A stretch of DNA of 64,000 nucleotides. Source: Mangrovimonas futianensis. GTDB lineage: Bacteria > Bacteroidota > Bacteroidia > Flavobacteriales > Flavobacteriaceae. Made by a program: the position numbers and the translations under genes. The DNA is taken from positions 576,313-640,312 of the forward strand of contig NZ_JAJJNF010000001.1 in NCBI RefSeq assembly GCF_021245805.1. The letters run 5' to 3'. Positions 26,803 through 34,833 of this stretch are shown here, piece by piece (position 1 is the first letter of the stretch; every line of letters starts with the position of its first letter). A model generated the notes under the pieces. The model saw only the letters and a program-made list of their open reading frames with translations, made no database searches and had not been told where the DNA came from.

Positions 26803-27954
26803 CTATTCTTCCTTTTTCGATTGCAATGCTTTTCTTGTAAAACGTCTGGCCAACCAATTCCTAACAGGCTCATCATATTTCTTTAATACAATGTAAGACA
26901 ACAACAAGGTGCCCACTAACAATGCTAATCCAGCCAAAATTCCTTGACCTAACGGAATTTCATTATTGACAACCCAAGCATAGAAAACATAGGTAAACGG
27001 GAAGTGAATAATATAAATAGGGTATGATATATCACCTAAAAAGGTGCAAAGCCTCTCTGTAAAACCGCTTTTTACTTTACCTATAGCCCCCAAATAAATA
27101 ATTACAGGAAATATCAAAATCACAGATAAGGAATCATAAATGCCGTTTGCCCATAAATGGTCATATCCCCCTACTCTAGGGAATGATAACACCACCACTA
27201 GCAACAGACTGGTCAATAAAAAAGTTCTTTTCCCGTCTACCACTTTTACCACACGCCTTAGCAGCATCCCCGCCATATATGGAAACAACAGACGGGTAAA
27301 CCCAATCCTTAATTGGTTAGGCTCCACAGACCAACCTCCAATGATATCACCGTTTGGACTCGTTACGGCTAGGTGTATTAAAGCAATGGCAGCAATAAAA
27401 ACCAGTACCGATAGTATGGTTTTTGATAATTTTCGCAGTACTAGGGCATGCAATATATTGGCTATGTATTCCAAAAACAAGGACCAAGCCGGACCATTAA
27501 GCGGATGCATTTCATGCCATCCCCTGATATCCATAGACGGTGGAACCGGAATTAAAGTATAGCCAATTAGTGTTATCAAAATTAATTGCCAAAAAGAAGT
27601 GTCCGCTATGTTTGGAAAATAAGGAGACTCTCCAAAATAAAAGCAAATAGCACCCATGGTCATCCCAAAAATAATCATGGGGTGTAGTCGAATAAGTCGG
27701 CGCTTAAAAAAATCTTTTAGGGTCATTTGATCCCAACGATCGTCATAAGCATGAGCCATCACATAACCCGATAGCATAAAAAAGAAATCTACAGCCAAAT
27801 AACCATGATTGATAAGCTGTTTTACATGGTCACCTCCCGAGTACACTTCAAGAACATGAAACAAAACCACTACTATGGCTGCAACACCCCTCAACGCATC
27901 GAGAATTAGAAAGTGCTTTTTAGAATCCGAAAATGTTGAACTTGCCTTTATCAT
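26803..27954 (-). CDS. Acyltransferase family 3 (OafA/YrhL-like) membrane protein
   Basis: A 383-residue integral membrane acyltransferase with about ten helices. The family opening LDALRGVAAIVVVLFHVLE has the catalytic His, then HGYLAVDFFFMLSGYVMAHAYDDRW. Such enzymes O-acylate sugars of LPS, capsule, peptidoglycan or small metabolites; the target cannot be told. I use the ATG ending at 27954 rather than a TTG five codons upstream. It is divergent from an AraC regulator 140 bp away, which may control it. Confidence 0.9.
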   Translation of the reverse strand: MIKASSTFSDSKKHFLILDALRGVAAIVVVLFHVLEVYSGGDHVKQLINHGYLAVDFFFMLSGYVMAHAYDDRWDQMTLKDFFKRRLIRLHPMIIFGMTMGAICFYFGESPYFPNIADTSFWQLILITLIGYTLIPVPPSMDIRGWHEMHPLNGPAWSLFLEYIANILHALVLRKLSKTILSVLVFIAAIALIHLAVTSPNGDIIGGWSVEPNQLRIGFTRLLFPYMAGMLLRRVVKVVDGKRTFLLTSLLLVVVLSFPRVGGYDHLWANGIYDSLSVILIFPVIIYLGAIGKVKSGFTERLCTFLGDISYPIYIIHFPFTYVFYAWVVNNEIPLGQGILAGLALLVGTLLLSYIVLKKYDEPVRNWLARRFTRKALQSKKEE

Positions 27955-28094
27955 AAATGTATATCTCAATTATTATTTGCACACCTTATAACAAGGTATG
28001 GACTCCTGTCAAAAATAGAATGATGTCAAACTAAGTTATTGTCCTATTTTAGATTTTTGTTGTCTTATATTTGCAATTATCATAGTATTTAAAC

Positions 28095-28970
28095 ATGGAA
28101 GCCATAGAAAACATAAAATATAGTCATGTAGATATTGATACAGATAAGTCTTTCTTTTTTGACCATGTTCATATTGTTTGGGATGAACAAATTTCGTTTC
28201 ACCAAAGTGACGAATGGGAATTGTCATATATCATAACTGGCAGCGGAACACGCGTGATTGGTGATGTGATGGAAACATTCTCAAAAGGTGAAATCATATT
28301 ACTTCCTCCCAAGCTCCCGCATGTCTGGTATTTTGATGAACACGTTCATGACAAATATGGCAAGATTGAAAACATAACCATCATTTTTCCGGACTCTTTT
28401 TTAAAAAGATGCGCCGAGGTATTCCCAGAAGCAAAAAAGACTATTGAGTACATTAAAAACCTGAATAAAGGAATGAGTCTTGAAGGTGAAATTTTACCTT
28501 ATGTACAAACTTTAATGACATCTATGACTTCCCAAAATAACCTGGAGCAGTTAGGATCCCTCCTCCATATACTTTCACATATAGCATCCAGCAAAGAAAT
28601 GAGGGTGGTAGGCTATAGTGAGAAGAAAAGAAACAATGCCCAAAAAATGCAAAAGATATACCGCTATATATTGGTTAATTATAGTACTAAAATAACGCTT
28701 GATGACATTGCAAAACATGTAGGGATGAACCGTTCATCTTTTTGCACCTTTTTTAAAAGAGAAAGTGGTAAATCCTTTTTTTCGGCCATTAGAGATTACA
28801 GAATAAATTGCGCCTGCTTAATGCTCAAGGAAACCGAGATATCTATTGCCGATATTTGCTTTGCAGTGGGCTTCAATGACATCCCATATTTCAATCGTTC
28901 TTTCAAAAAACAAATGGGTTGCTCTCCCAACGATTATAGAGTTCAAAGGCATATAAATCCCACACCTTAA
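28095..28970 (+). CDS. AraC-family transcriptional regulator
   Basis: A 291-residue regulator. The N-terminal cupin-type sensing domain (about 30-110) has ELSYIITGSGTRVIGD and LLPPKLPHVWYF. The C-terminal double helix-turn-helix (about 193-285) has ITLDDIAKHVGMNRSSFCTFFKRESG and ISIADICFAVGFNDIPYFNRSFKKQMGCSP. The cupin with paired His residues (LPPKLPHVW, HVHD) suggests a sugar-like or metal-dependent ligand, typical of carbohydrate or polyol regulators. It is divergent from the acyltransferase; the shared 140-bp gap is the likely operator region. Confidence 0.93.
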   Translation: MEAIENIKYSHVDIDTDKSFFFDHVHIVWDEQISFHQSDEWELSYIITGSGTRVIGDVMETFSKGEIILLPPKLPHVWYFDEHVHDKYGKIENITIIFPDSFLKRCAEVFPEAKKTIEYIKNLNKGMSLEGEILPYVQTLMTSMTSQNNLEQLGSLLHILSHIASSKEMRVVGYSEKKRNNAQKMQKIYRYILVNYSTKITLDDIAKHVGMNRSSFCTFFKRESGKSFFSAIRDYRINCACLMLKETEISIADICFAVGFNDIPYFNRSFKKQMGCSPNDYRVQRHINPTP

Positions 28971-29019
28971 GCAAACCATTATAGCTCGAAACTTTTTAAA
29001 GCATTTTTTAGGTAGGTTT

Positions 29020-29093
29020 CCTTCGGGTCTTCTCCGGGTTTCCTTCGGGTCTCCTTCGGGTTTGGTTCGGGTGAGTTCGGGTGGGTTCGGGTC
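29020..29093. repeat. Array of seven 10-11 bp CGGGT repeats
   Basis: CGGGT occurs at 29024, 29035, 29046, 29057, 29068, 29078 and 29088, inside units like CCTTCGGGTCT and later GGTTCGGGTG. Spacing is 11 bp four times, then 10 bp twice. The array is noncoding in any convincing way. It forms the first part of the 314-bp gap between the AraC gene and aat. Confidence 0.85.
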
Positions 29094-29159
29094 ATCTGGA
29101 CCAGCCCTGTCAATTCAAAAGTAAAAAGAAGCTTCCCCAATAGTAGCCCTATGGCAAAG

Positions 29160-29260
29160 GTATGGATACAGTATGGATAATGTATGGAAGATGCATTTCG
29201 GCAAAAAGTACAATTTTCGGCAAAATCGGCAAAAAACGGTAGAAACGGCAAAAAGAAGAA
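29160..29260. repeat. GTATGGA and CGGCAAAA short repeats
   Basis: GTATGGA occurs at 29160, 29171 and 29182 (11-bp steps). CGGCAAAA follows at 29199, 29218, 29227 and 29246. With the CGGGT array upstream this makes three adjacent simple repeat tracts. Nothing else is seen in the gap 28971-29284. Confidence 0.75.
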
Positions 29261-29284
29261 AACTAATAAGAAGAGGAGCCTCCC

Positions 29285-29908
29285 TTACAAATAACTCAAA
29301 AACACCTCCCGATCCATATCCTCGGCGCCCAAACTGGCCAAATGATGGGTGTACACTTGGCAATCAATAAGCCGATAATTGGTCTCCTGAACAAACTGGA
29401 TAAAACCCACCTTACTGGCATTACTTACTTTAGAAAACATGCTCTCCCCACAAAACATCCCCTGCCCCAAATCCACACCGTACAAACCACCCACCAATTC
29501 ATCTTCCAGCCAAACCTCAACCGATTTGGCATACCCCAGGCGGTGCAGTTCCTCATAGGCAGCAATCATATCCCTGGTTATCCAAGTCCCATCCTGCCCT
29601 TTCCGCTCCATGTGGGAGCAAGCGTCTATCACCTTCTTAAAATCTTGATTGTAAGTAACCTTAAATTTCCCGCTTTTTAAAACCTGCTTCATACTTTTGG
29701 AAACCTTCAACTTCTCTGGAAACAAAACAAACCGTGGGTCGGGGCACCACCATAAAATGGGCTGATCATCTTCAAACCAAGGAAAAATGCCTTTGCCATA
29801 AGCATCCAGCAAGCGACTTACAGACAAATCGCCCCCAATGGCCAATAAGCCTTCTAGGGAGGCTTGGTCTAAAGGTGGAAACGGATCATCGGCTCGTAAA
29901 AATATCAT
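29285..29908 (-). CDS. aat: Leucyl/phenylalanyl-tRNA--protein transferase
   Basis: A 207-residue Aat that adds Leu or Phe to N-terminal Arg or Lys of proteins, marking them for ClpS/ClpAP degradation. Family motifs: AYGKGIFPWFE near 36-46, WWCPDPRFVLFP near 53-64, LVGGLYGVDLGQGMFCGESMFS near 137-158, and FIQFVQETNYRLIDCQV. Length is normal. Its ATG begins 3 bp after the U-tract of the terminator of the preceding DUF3127 gene, so it needs its own promoter or read-through. Confidence 0.95.
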   Translation of the reverse strand: MIFLRADDPFPPLDQASLEGLLAIGGDLSVSRLLDAYGKGIFPWFEDDQPILWWCPDPRFVLFPEKLKVSKSMKQVLKSGKFKVTYNQDFKKVIDACSHMERKGQDGTWITRDMIAAYEELHRLGYAKSVEVWLEDELVGGLYGVDLGQGMFCGESMFSKVSNASKVGFIQFVQETNYRLIDCQVYTHHLASLGAEDMDREVFLSYL

Positions 29909-29910
29909 AT

Positions 29911-29941
29911 AAAAAAACCTGCTAACATGGGGTCAGCAGGT
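29911..29941 (-). terminator. Intrinsic terminator after the DUF3127 gene
   Basis: On the minus strand ACCTGCT, 11-nt loop, AGCAGGT is followed by seven T. The T run ends directly before the aat start codon. Confidence 0.88.
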
Positions 29942-29967
29942 CTAATGTAATTGTTTCTTATGATTTA

Positions 29968-30345
29968 TTAAAACGGTAAATCATCGTGATCTTCATCATT
30001 TAAATCATTGGCTGGTTCAAAAGCCTCAGCTGGCGGCATAGGTGGCATATTTCCATTTGAAGCATCCGCTTGTAGCGCTTCAATTCTCCATCCTTGAATC
30101 GAGTTAAAATATTTAGTCTCTCCTTGTGGATTCACCCATTCTCTTCCTCTTAAATTGATGCTAACTTTCACCTGTTGTCCTACTTGAAATGTATTTAACA
30201 AATCCGTTTTATCTTGAACAAACTCAATCATGATGTGCTGCGGATATTGCTCTTCTGTAGTTACAACTACCTCACGCTTTCTAAAACCATTACTTCCAAA
30301 CGATTGCGTGTCTCCAATCAATTTAATTCTTCCTTGTACTTCCAT
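29968..30345 (-). CDS. DUF3127 OB-fold-like protein with SSB-type acidic tail
   Basis: A 125-residue protein: an N-terminal OB-like beta domain (about 1-90; FRKREVVVTTEEQYPQHIMIEF, RGREWVNPQGETKYFNSIQGW), a flexible Met/Pro/Asn linker, and an acidic C-terminus ending DDLPF. DUF3127 is a Bacteroidota family described only as possibly nucleic-acid-binding. The DDLPF end equals the C-terminal tip of SSB, which recruits repair and replication partners; the ssb gene in this window ends the same way. It lies downstream of the flavin reductase gene and is terminated before aat. Confidence 0.88.
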   Translation of the reverse strand: MEVQGRIKLIGDTQSFGSNGFRKREVVVTTEEQYPQHIMIEFVQDKTDLLNTFQVGQQVKVSINLRGREWVNPQGETKYFNSIQGWRIEALQADASNGNMPPMPPAEAFEPANDLNDEDHDDLPF

Positions 30346-30365
30346 TTTCTAATTCAATTTACTAA

Positions 30366-31235
30366 TTACGATAATAATATTTTCCAGGCGCTTTCTACAT
30401 CGCCATAACTTAAATAATTTTGTGCCAACTTATGTTTCTCCCTGTTGGTAGCGGTCTTCAAATAAGGGTGTTTCTCAGATAGTTGAGACACAAAGGTCTT
30501 CACCTCATCTTGAGACGGCAAGGTTTCTACATTGCCTAACATTCCCAAATCATTACCCGTTAGCACCATGCTATTCCTAATGGCTTCAGGCATGCTATCC
30601 ACTCCTATGCCCAAGGTAGTCAAAGGTTTTGGAATTTCAAAAAACCCACTCTTGGCTCTACTGTAATAACTGCCACCTGCACGAGAAACCAAATCTAATT
30701 TTTCCTGAACAATCATGCCATGATCATCTAGCACATCGCCGTCCAAATGCAGCTTGATCACCTCACAGATAATTAAATTTCCAGCACCACCTTCAGTCCC
30801 CAATTTGATAATATCATTGACCTTGCACTCAAATTGCACAGGCGATTCTGCTACTCTATAAGGTTTCACCAAATCAGATGGAACCATGGTCAATCCGGCC
30901 TTGTCAAATTCATTGACCCCATCAGGGTATTCTGTACTGCTCAATGACATTTGGTGTACCAAATCATAGTTCACCACATTGATAACCACCTCTCTCGTTG
31001 CTTCAGCATTCTCCAAAGTGTGCTTAGTGGTATTATCCCTAACTCTTCGAGCCGGCGAAAATACCAAAATTGGCGGATTCGAGCTAAACACATTAAAGAA
31101 ACTAAACGGAGACAAGTTTGGATTTCCGCTTTCATCCACGGTACTTGCAAAAGCTATAGGCCTAGGCGCAACAGCACTCTGTAAATAAGCCTGCAATTTG
31201 GCTGTAGGCAATTCCTGAGGTTCGTATGAGGTCAT
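30366..31235 (-). CDS. Flavin reductase family protein (FMN-binding split barrel)
   Basis: A 289-residue protein with an FMN-binding split-barrel domain of about 175 residues (VAPRPIAFASTVDESGNPNLSPFSFFN is the diagnostic motif near 22-48) and a C-terminal extension of about 90 residues. Members reduce flavins or bind FMN for other redox work; the substrate is unknown. I use the ATG ending at 31235, since the upstream extension of ten codons from a TTG has no family counterpart. It is 20 bp before the DUF3127 gene, likely the same transcript. Confidence 0.88.
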   Translation of the reverse strand: MTSYEPQELPTAKLQAYLQSAVAPRPIAFASTVDESGNPNLSPFSFFNVFSSNPPILVFSPARRVRDNTTKHTLENAEATREVVINVVNYDLVHQMSLSSTEYPDGVNEFDKAGLTMVPSDLVKPYRVAESPVQFECKVNDIIKLGTEGGAGNLIICEVIKLHLDGDVLDDHGMIVQEKLDLVSRAGGSYYSRAKSGFFEIPKPLTTLGIGVDSMPEAIRNSMVLTGNDLGMLGNVETLPSQDEVKTFVSQLSEKHPYLKTATNREKHKLAQNYLSYGDVESAWKILLS

Positions 31236-31354
31236 TAAGTTTCCAATTTGTACAAATGTAACCAATTAGCATTTCAACAAAAAATGATTTGAAGTAGGAC
31301 TTGTACAATATTATTAACAGAATTACATTATATTTCAAGAACAAAATAAGTCGC

Positions 31355-32557
31355 ATGCTTTTTTCAAAATACCCCAATGTCATGAGATGGGTCATGGTGT
31401 TCCTCTCTTTTGTCATTATATCCCTCATTTTGTGGAATACCTATGTATTTTTTCAAAACTTCAAGGAAGAAGAGCGCACCAAAATGGAAAACTGGTCCTT
31501 TGCCCAAAAGGAGTATTTGAGGATTTTAGACAACCTTTCCATAGATAACGACTTCAATCCAAAGGATCTAGACCTTATCTTGAAAATACTAGGAAGCAAT
31601 ACCACCACACCCATGATTGTGGCCGACCAAGATTTGAATGTGGTAACTTTTAGTAACATTGGAGAAAGCAAAGTGACCGACTCCACCTTTGTAAGCAAGA
31701 AAGACTCGTTGTTTGTGATGAACAATGCCAAACAACTCATTGAGCAATTCAGCAATGAAAACAAACCCATTGCCATTATCAATGAAAACCAAACACTCTA
31801 CTACGGAAATTCACCATTACTCAATAAACTCAAATATTATCCGCTTGCGCTTATTTTGATTATCGTCCTGTTTAGCGCTGTGGTTTATTTCTTTTATAGA
31901 AGCTCCAAGATAGCGACCCAGAACAAACTCTGGTCTGGTATGGCCAAGGAAACAGCACATCAAATAGGAACGCCTTTGTCCTCATTGATTGGTTGGACCG
32001 AAATATTAAAATCTGAAAACACCAACCCCGAGTACATCGTAGAAATTGAGAAAGACATTAGCAGGCTGCAAACCATTACCGAACGCTTCAGCAAAATAGG
32101 CTCTGTGCCCACCTTGCAAAAAGCCGATATTGTGAAGGAAACTATTGAGTCTTATGACTATCTGAAGGCACGTTCCTCAAGTCTAGTGGAATTTGAACTT
32201 GAGACCCCTCAAGAAGAAATTTTTGTGCTTTTAAACCAGCAACTTTATAGTTGGACCATAGAAAACTTAGTAAAAAATGCCATTGACGCCATGAAGGGAA
32301 AAGGAAAACTATCGGTACGCATTACGCATTTGGAAGACGAAGTGAAAATTCAAGTAAAAGATACCGGAAAAGGTCTCCATAAAAACCAATTTAAAAGTAT
32401 ATTTGAACCTGGTTTCACCACCAAAAAAAGAGGCTGGGGACTGGGTCTTTCTTTGGCAAAGCGCATTATTGAAGACTTTCACAGTGGCAAGATTAAAGTT
32501 TTACATTCTGAAATAGGAAAAGGAACCACCATGCAAATCATCTTAAAAACCATCTAA
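31355..32557 (+). CDS. Membrane sensor histidine kinase, no adjacent response regulator
   Basis: A 400-residue kinase. Two membrane helices (about 11-32 and 163-185) flank an extracytoplasmic sensor of about 130 residues that I do not recognise. The HisKA-type H-box ETAHQIGTPLSSLIGW lies near 206-221 and the HATPase domain has an N-box NLVKNAIDAM, DTGKGL and GWGLGLSLAKRI. HQIGTP is a variant of the usual HELRTP. The ATG at 31355 follows a TTG 18 codons upstream, which I reject. A small zinc-ribbon protein gene follows 2 bp later. Confidence 0.9.
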   Translation: MLFSKYPNVMRWVMVFLSFVIISLILWNTYVFFQNFKEEERTKMENWSFAQKEYLRILDNLSIDNDFNPKDLDLILKILGSNTTTPMIVADQDLNVVTFSNIGESKVTDSTFVSKKDSLFVMNNAKQLIEQFSNENKPIAIINENQTLYYGNSPLLNKLKYYPLALILIIVLFSAVVYFFYRSSKIATQNKLWSGMAKETAHQIGTPLSSLIGWTEILKSENTNPEYIVEIEKDISRLQTITERFSKIGSVPTLQKADIVKETIESYDYLKARSSSLVEFELETPQEEIFVLLNQQLYSWTIENLVKNAIDAMKGKGKLSVRITHLEDEVKIQVKDTGKGLHKNQFKSIFEPGFTTKKRGWGLGLSLAKRIIEDFHSGKIKVLHSEIGKGTTMQIILKTI

Positions 32558-32559
32558 AT

Positions 32560-32907
32560 ATGGACGTTAAGTACATTACGGTTAAGGAAGCTGCCCTGAA
32601 CAACAATTGTCCGGAATGCTTCAACAATCAAGGACTCAACTTGACTTTCAAACAGAAGTTTGTAGAGAATAAGTTTTATAAGTCTTTAACCGAAGAGACC
32701 ATTCAAGAAATTGAATGCCGGGTGTGCAACACCATGATTTACCCCGTAAGATGGACAGAAGATATTGAGCGTGTTTTTAAGTACCATCAAAAAGCTTTTA
32801 TCCCAAAAACCAAATCAATGAAGTTAAAGAAACTGTCTTGGGTTCTAATAATTTCCTCGATCATTCTACTGGCGCTCCTTATTACAGCTGCGCTCTTATT
32901 GCTTTAG
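32560..32907 (+). CDS. Zinc-ribbon protein with C-terminal membrane helix
   Basis: A 115-residue protein, unrecognised by name. Two Cys pairs (NNCPECF at about 15-21 and IECRVCNTM at about 51-59) look like a zinc ribbon, and the last 25 residues form a membrane anchor (LSWVLIISSIILLALLITAALLLL). It starts 2 bp after the histidine kinase stop and may be its partner. Its 3' end overlaps the convergent HIT gene by 26 bp. Confidence 0.8.
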   Translation: MDVKYITVKEAALNNNCPECFNNQGLNLTFKQKFVENKFYKSLTEETIQEIECRVCNTMIYPVRWTEDIERVFKYHQKAFIPKTKSMKLKKLSWVLIISSIILLALLITAALLLL

Positions 32908-33271
32908 CAACAGCTTCAAAGTCCTCAGGCGTGTGAGCCGACTTTGTAATAAAACGGGCATCATCCATAGAAGTCAACGGAATGAGATGCACATGAACAT
33001 GCGGCACTTCCAACCCAATTACAGTCATACCCACCCGTTTACAAGGCACAGCCTTTTCTATGGCCAAAGCCACAGTTCTTGAAAAAGCCATCAAACCCAT
33101 ATAGGTTACCTCATCCAAGTCAAAGAGTTTATCCACTTCCTTTTTAGGAATACAAAGGGTATGTCCCTTGGCATTGGGATTAATATCCAGAAACGCCAAA
33201 AAGTCATCGGTTTCTGCAATTTTGTAACATGGGATTTCTCCGTTGATAATTTTAGTAAAAATGGATGCCAT
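32882..33271 (-). CDS. HIT family nucleotide hydrolase/transferase
   Basis: A 129-residue HIT protein with the triad HVHVHLIP at 91-98 and the opening SIFTKIINGEIPCYKI. It resembles HinT-type purine nucleoside phosphoramidases. It is transcribed after greA, 84 bp downstream on the same strand, and overlaps convergently with the zinc-ribbon gene. Confidence 0.95.
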   Translation of the reverse strand: MASIFTKIINGEIPCYKIAETDDFLAFLDINPNAKGHTLCIPKKEVDKLFDLDEVTYMGLMAFSRTVALAIEKAVPCKRVGMTVIGLEVPHVHVHLIPLTSMDDARFITKSAHTPEDFEAVAKAIRAQL

Positions 33272-33355
33272 GGGTATGTGTTTTGAGTACTAAAGATAAA
33301 AAGAAAATTCCTGCCTAAAGTCATCTAAGCAGGAATCTTTATAGGTTGTAAAATC

Positions 33356-33829
33356 TTATCGGCTGATTTCTAAGATGTCAAATTTCATGATCCCATTAGG
33401 CACCTGTATCTCGGCTACATCACCAACAGATTTACCAAGCAAGCCTTTTCCAATAGGCGAATTCACAGAAATTTTTCCAGTTTTTAAATCGGCTTCACTT
33501 TCTGCCACCAACGTATAGGTCATTTCCATTCCATTGGTCTGGTTTTTTAATTTCACCTTAGACAACACCAATACTTTAGAAGTATCCAATTGTGATTCGT
33601 CAATCAGTCTCGCATTGGCCAACGTCTCTTCCATTTTGGATATTTTCATTTCCAAAAGCCCTTGCGCTTCCTTGGCGGCATCATATTCGGCATTCTCACT
33701 TAAGTCTCCCTTATCTCTTGCGTCTGCAATAGCTTGGGAGGCCTTTGGACGTTCTATATCTTTTAATTGGTTTAACTCGTCTCGTAACTTTTTTAATCCT
33801 TCTGCCGTGTAATAAGATACTTTACTCAT
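33356..33829 (-). CDS. greA: Transcription elongation factor GreA
   Basis: A 157-residue GreA that stimulates transcript cleavage in backtracked RNA polymerase. The coiled-coil (about 1-75) has the tip DARDKGDLSENAEYDAAKEAQ with the acidic residues that act in the RNAP secondary channel. The C-terminal domain has NSPIGKGLLGKSVGDVAEIQVP. The leader of about 115 nt holds two terminator-like hairpins behind a TATATTTG -7 element. Confidence 0.97.
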   Translation of the reverse strand: MSKVSYYTAEGLKKLRDELNQLKDIERPKASQAIADARDKGDLSENAEYDAAKEAQGLLEMKISKMEETLANARLIDESQLDTSKVLVLSKVKLKNQTNGMEMTYTLVAESEADLKTGKISVNSPIGKGLLGKSVGDVAEIQVPNGIMKFDILEISR

Positions 33830-33871
33830 AACTTCATCGTTTTTAAATTATAATTAGCGCTTGTTTGTGTA

Positions 33872-33906
33872 CAAAAAGCCCGTCCAAAAAATTCCTGAAG
33901 ACGGGA
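33872..33906 (-). promoter_or_regulatory. greA: Terminator-like hairpin 2 in the greA leader
   Basis: On the minus strand CCCGTC, about 16-nt loop, GACGGGC is followed by a five-T run, between the greA promoter and its start codon. It has the form of an attenuator. Confidence 0.6.
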
Positions 33907-33914
33907 CATAAACG

Positions 33915-33939
33915 CAAAAAATCCCGTTCTCACGAGATT
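33915..33939 (-). promoter_or_regulatory. greA: Terminator-like hairpin 1 in the greA leader
   Basis: On the minus strand ATCTCGT, GAGA, ACGGGAT (one wobble pair) is followed by TTTTTT. It begins only a few bases after the predicted transcription start. Confidence 0.6.
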
Positions 33940-33946
33940 GTCCTAC

Positions 33947-33954
33947 AAATATAC
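33947..33954 (-). promoter_or_regulatory. greA: Bacteroidota -7 element of greA
   Basis: TATATTTG on the minus strand, 118 bp before the greA start codon. No clear TTTG -33 box is visible. Confidence 0.5.
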
Positions 33955-34012
33955 AAAATATTTATGTCTCTGTGCTTTTTGTTGTAAATTGTGCCTAAAA
34001 ATTGAAGAAAAA

Positions 34013-34459
34013 ATGAAATCCTTTAAACTCCTCATAATCTTGGCGGTTACCGTGCTGTTTTCATGTAATAAGGATGATGATGACAACAACAGAAACCCTT
34101 ATTTACCCAACGTGTCTTTTGACACTGGAAATATGATCAACACCAATTTACCCCAGTATAGTGATTTGAATTTTACTGGCAACCACAAGGTGGTTCCTGG
34201 AGAAGGTGTGGGTATAAGAGGTATCGTTGTATATAATACGGGTAGTGGCTATACCGCTTTTGAAATTGCAGATCCCAATCATACCCTTCAAACTTGCTCT
34301 ACACTTACTGTAGATGGCATTATTGCCACTTGCAACTGTGATGATGGCAACTCCTATGACATTGTTACGGGCAGCCCTCAAGAAGGTACCAACGGTCCCT
34401 ATGCGCTTTTAAATTACCGGGTACAAGTTTCTGGCAGCATCATTAGGGTTTATAACTAA
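34013..34459 (+). CDS. Lipoprotein with degenerate Rieske-like domain
   Basis: A 148-residue lipoprotein: signal ending LFSC (Cys18), an Asp/Asn linker, then a beta domain. GIVVYNTGSGYTAFEIADPNH, TCSTLTVDGIIATCNCDDG and YDIVTGSPQEGTNGPYALLNY resemble flavobacterial Rieske-fold lipoproteins, but the CxH...CxxH cluster ligands are not intact, so a 2Fe-2S centre is doubtful. I use the ATG at 34013 since it gives the signal peptide. It overlaps the next (convergent) gene by 4 bp. Confidence 0.72.
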   Translation: MKSFKLLIILAVTVLFSCNKDDDDNNRNPYLPNVSFDTGNMINTNLPQYSDLNFTGNHKVVPGEGVGIRGIVVYNTGSGYTAFEIADPNHTLQTCSTLTVDGIIATCNCDDGNSYDIVTGSPQEGTNGPYALLNYRVQVSGSIIRVYN

Positions 34460-34803
34460 TTGCACTTATCATAAACCTTAATTCTTAGATGGTTTTTAGG
34501 AAACCGAACGGGCTTCATTTTTACTTCATCTTCTTGTGAAATTGACATAGCACGCTCATCAAAACGAAACTTGGGGCGCTCCCTCAGGAATAATAAGTAG
34601 TTAGACGTAGCAGTTTCAAAATTGGCTTGTGATGACAACACAAAACCGTTAAGTATGATTTGCTTTTTGGATTTAACAGGACTGAACATTCCCAATGAGC
34701 TATCTTTTGCCTCTAGGCCTAATAGGGAATAGCCTGAGATATCGGTTTGGGCATTTAAACTGAAAAGAGATAGAATAAAAAGAATACTTAAATGATTTCC
34801 CAT
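34456..34803 (-). CDS. Small exported protein of unknown function
   Basis: A 115-residue protein with a signal peptide (MGNHLSILFILSLFSLNAQ) and a basic C-terminal half (NYLLFLRERPKFRFDERAM, RFPKNHLRIKVYDKCN). I do not recognise it. Its end overlaps the lipoprotein gene convergently. It is 30 bp downstream of the broken lipoprotein gene on the same strand, so the two may once have formed a pair. Confidence 0.65.
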   Translation of the reverse strand: MGNHLSILFILSLFSLNAQTDISGYSLLGLEAKDSSLGMFSPVKSKKQIILNGFVLSSQANFETATSNYLLFLRERPKFRFDERAMSISQEDEVKMKPVRFPKNHLRIKVYDKCN

Positions 34804-34833
34804 AATTCACAACTATAAAAACCTAAGATAGCA

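Noticed and set aside
29020..29093. Possible CRISPR array
   Set aside because: Units are only 10-11 bp, with no spacers and no cas genes nearby.
28979..29251. Frame on the minus strand across the repeat arrays
   Set aside because: It reads as low-complexity PNSPEPNPKETRRKPGED, begins in repeats, has no homologue I recognise and no promoter; the repeats explain it.
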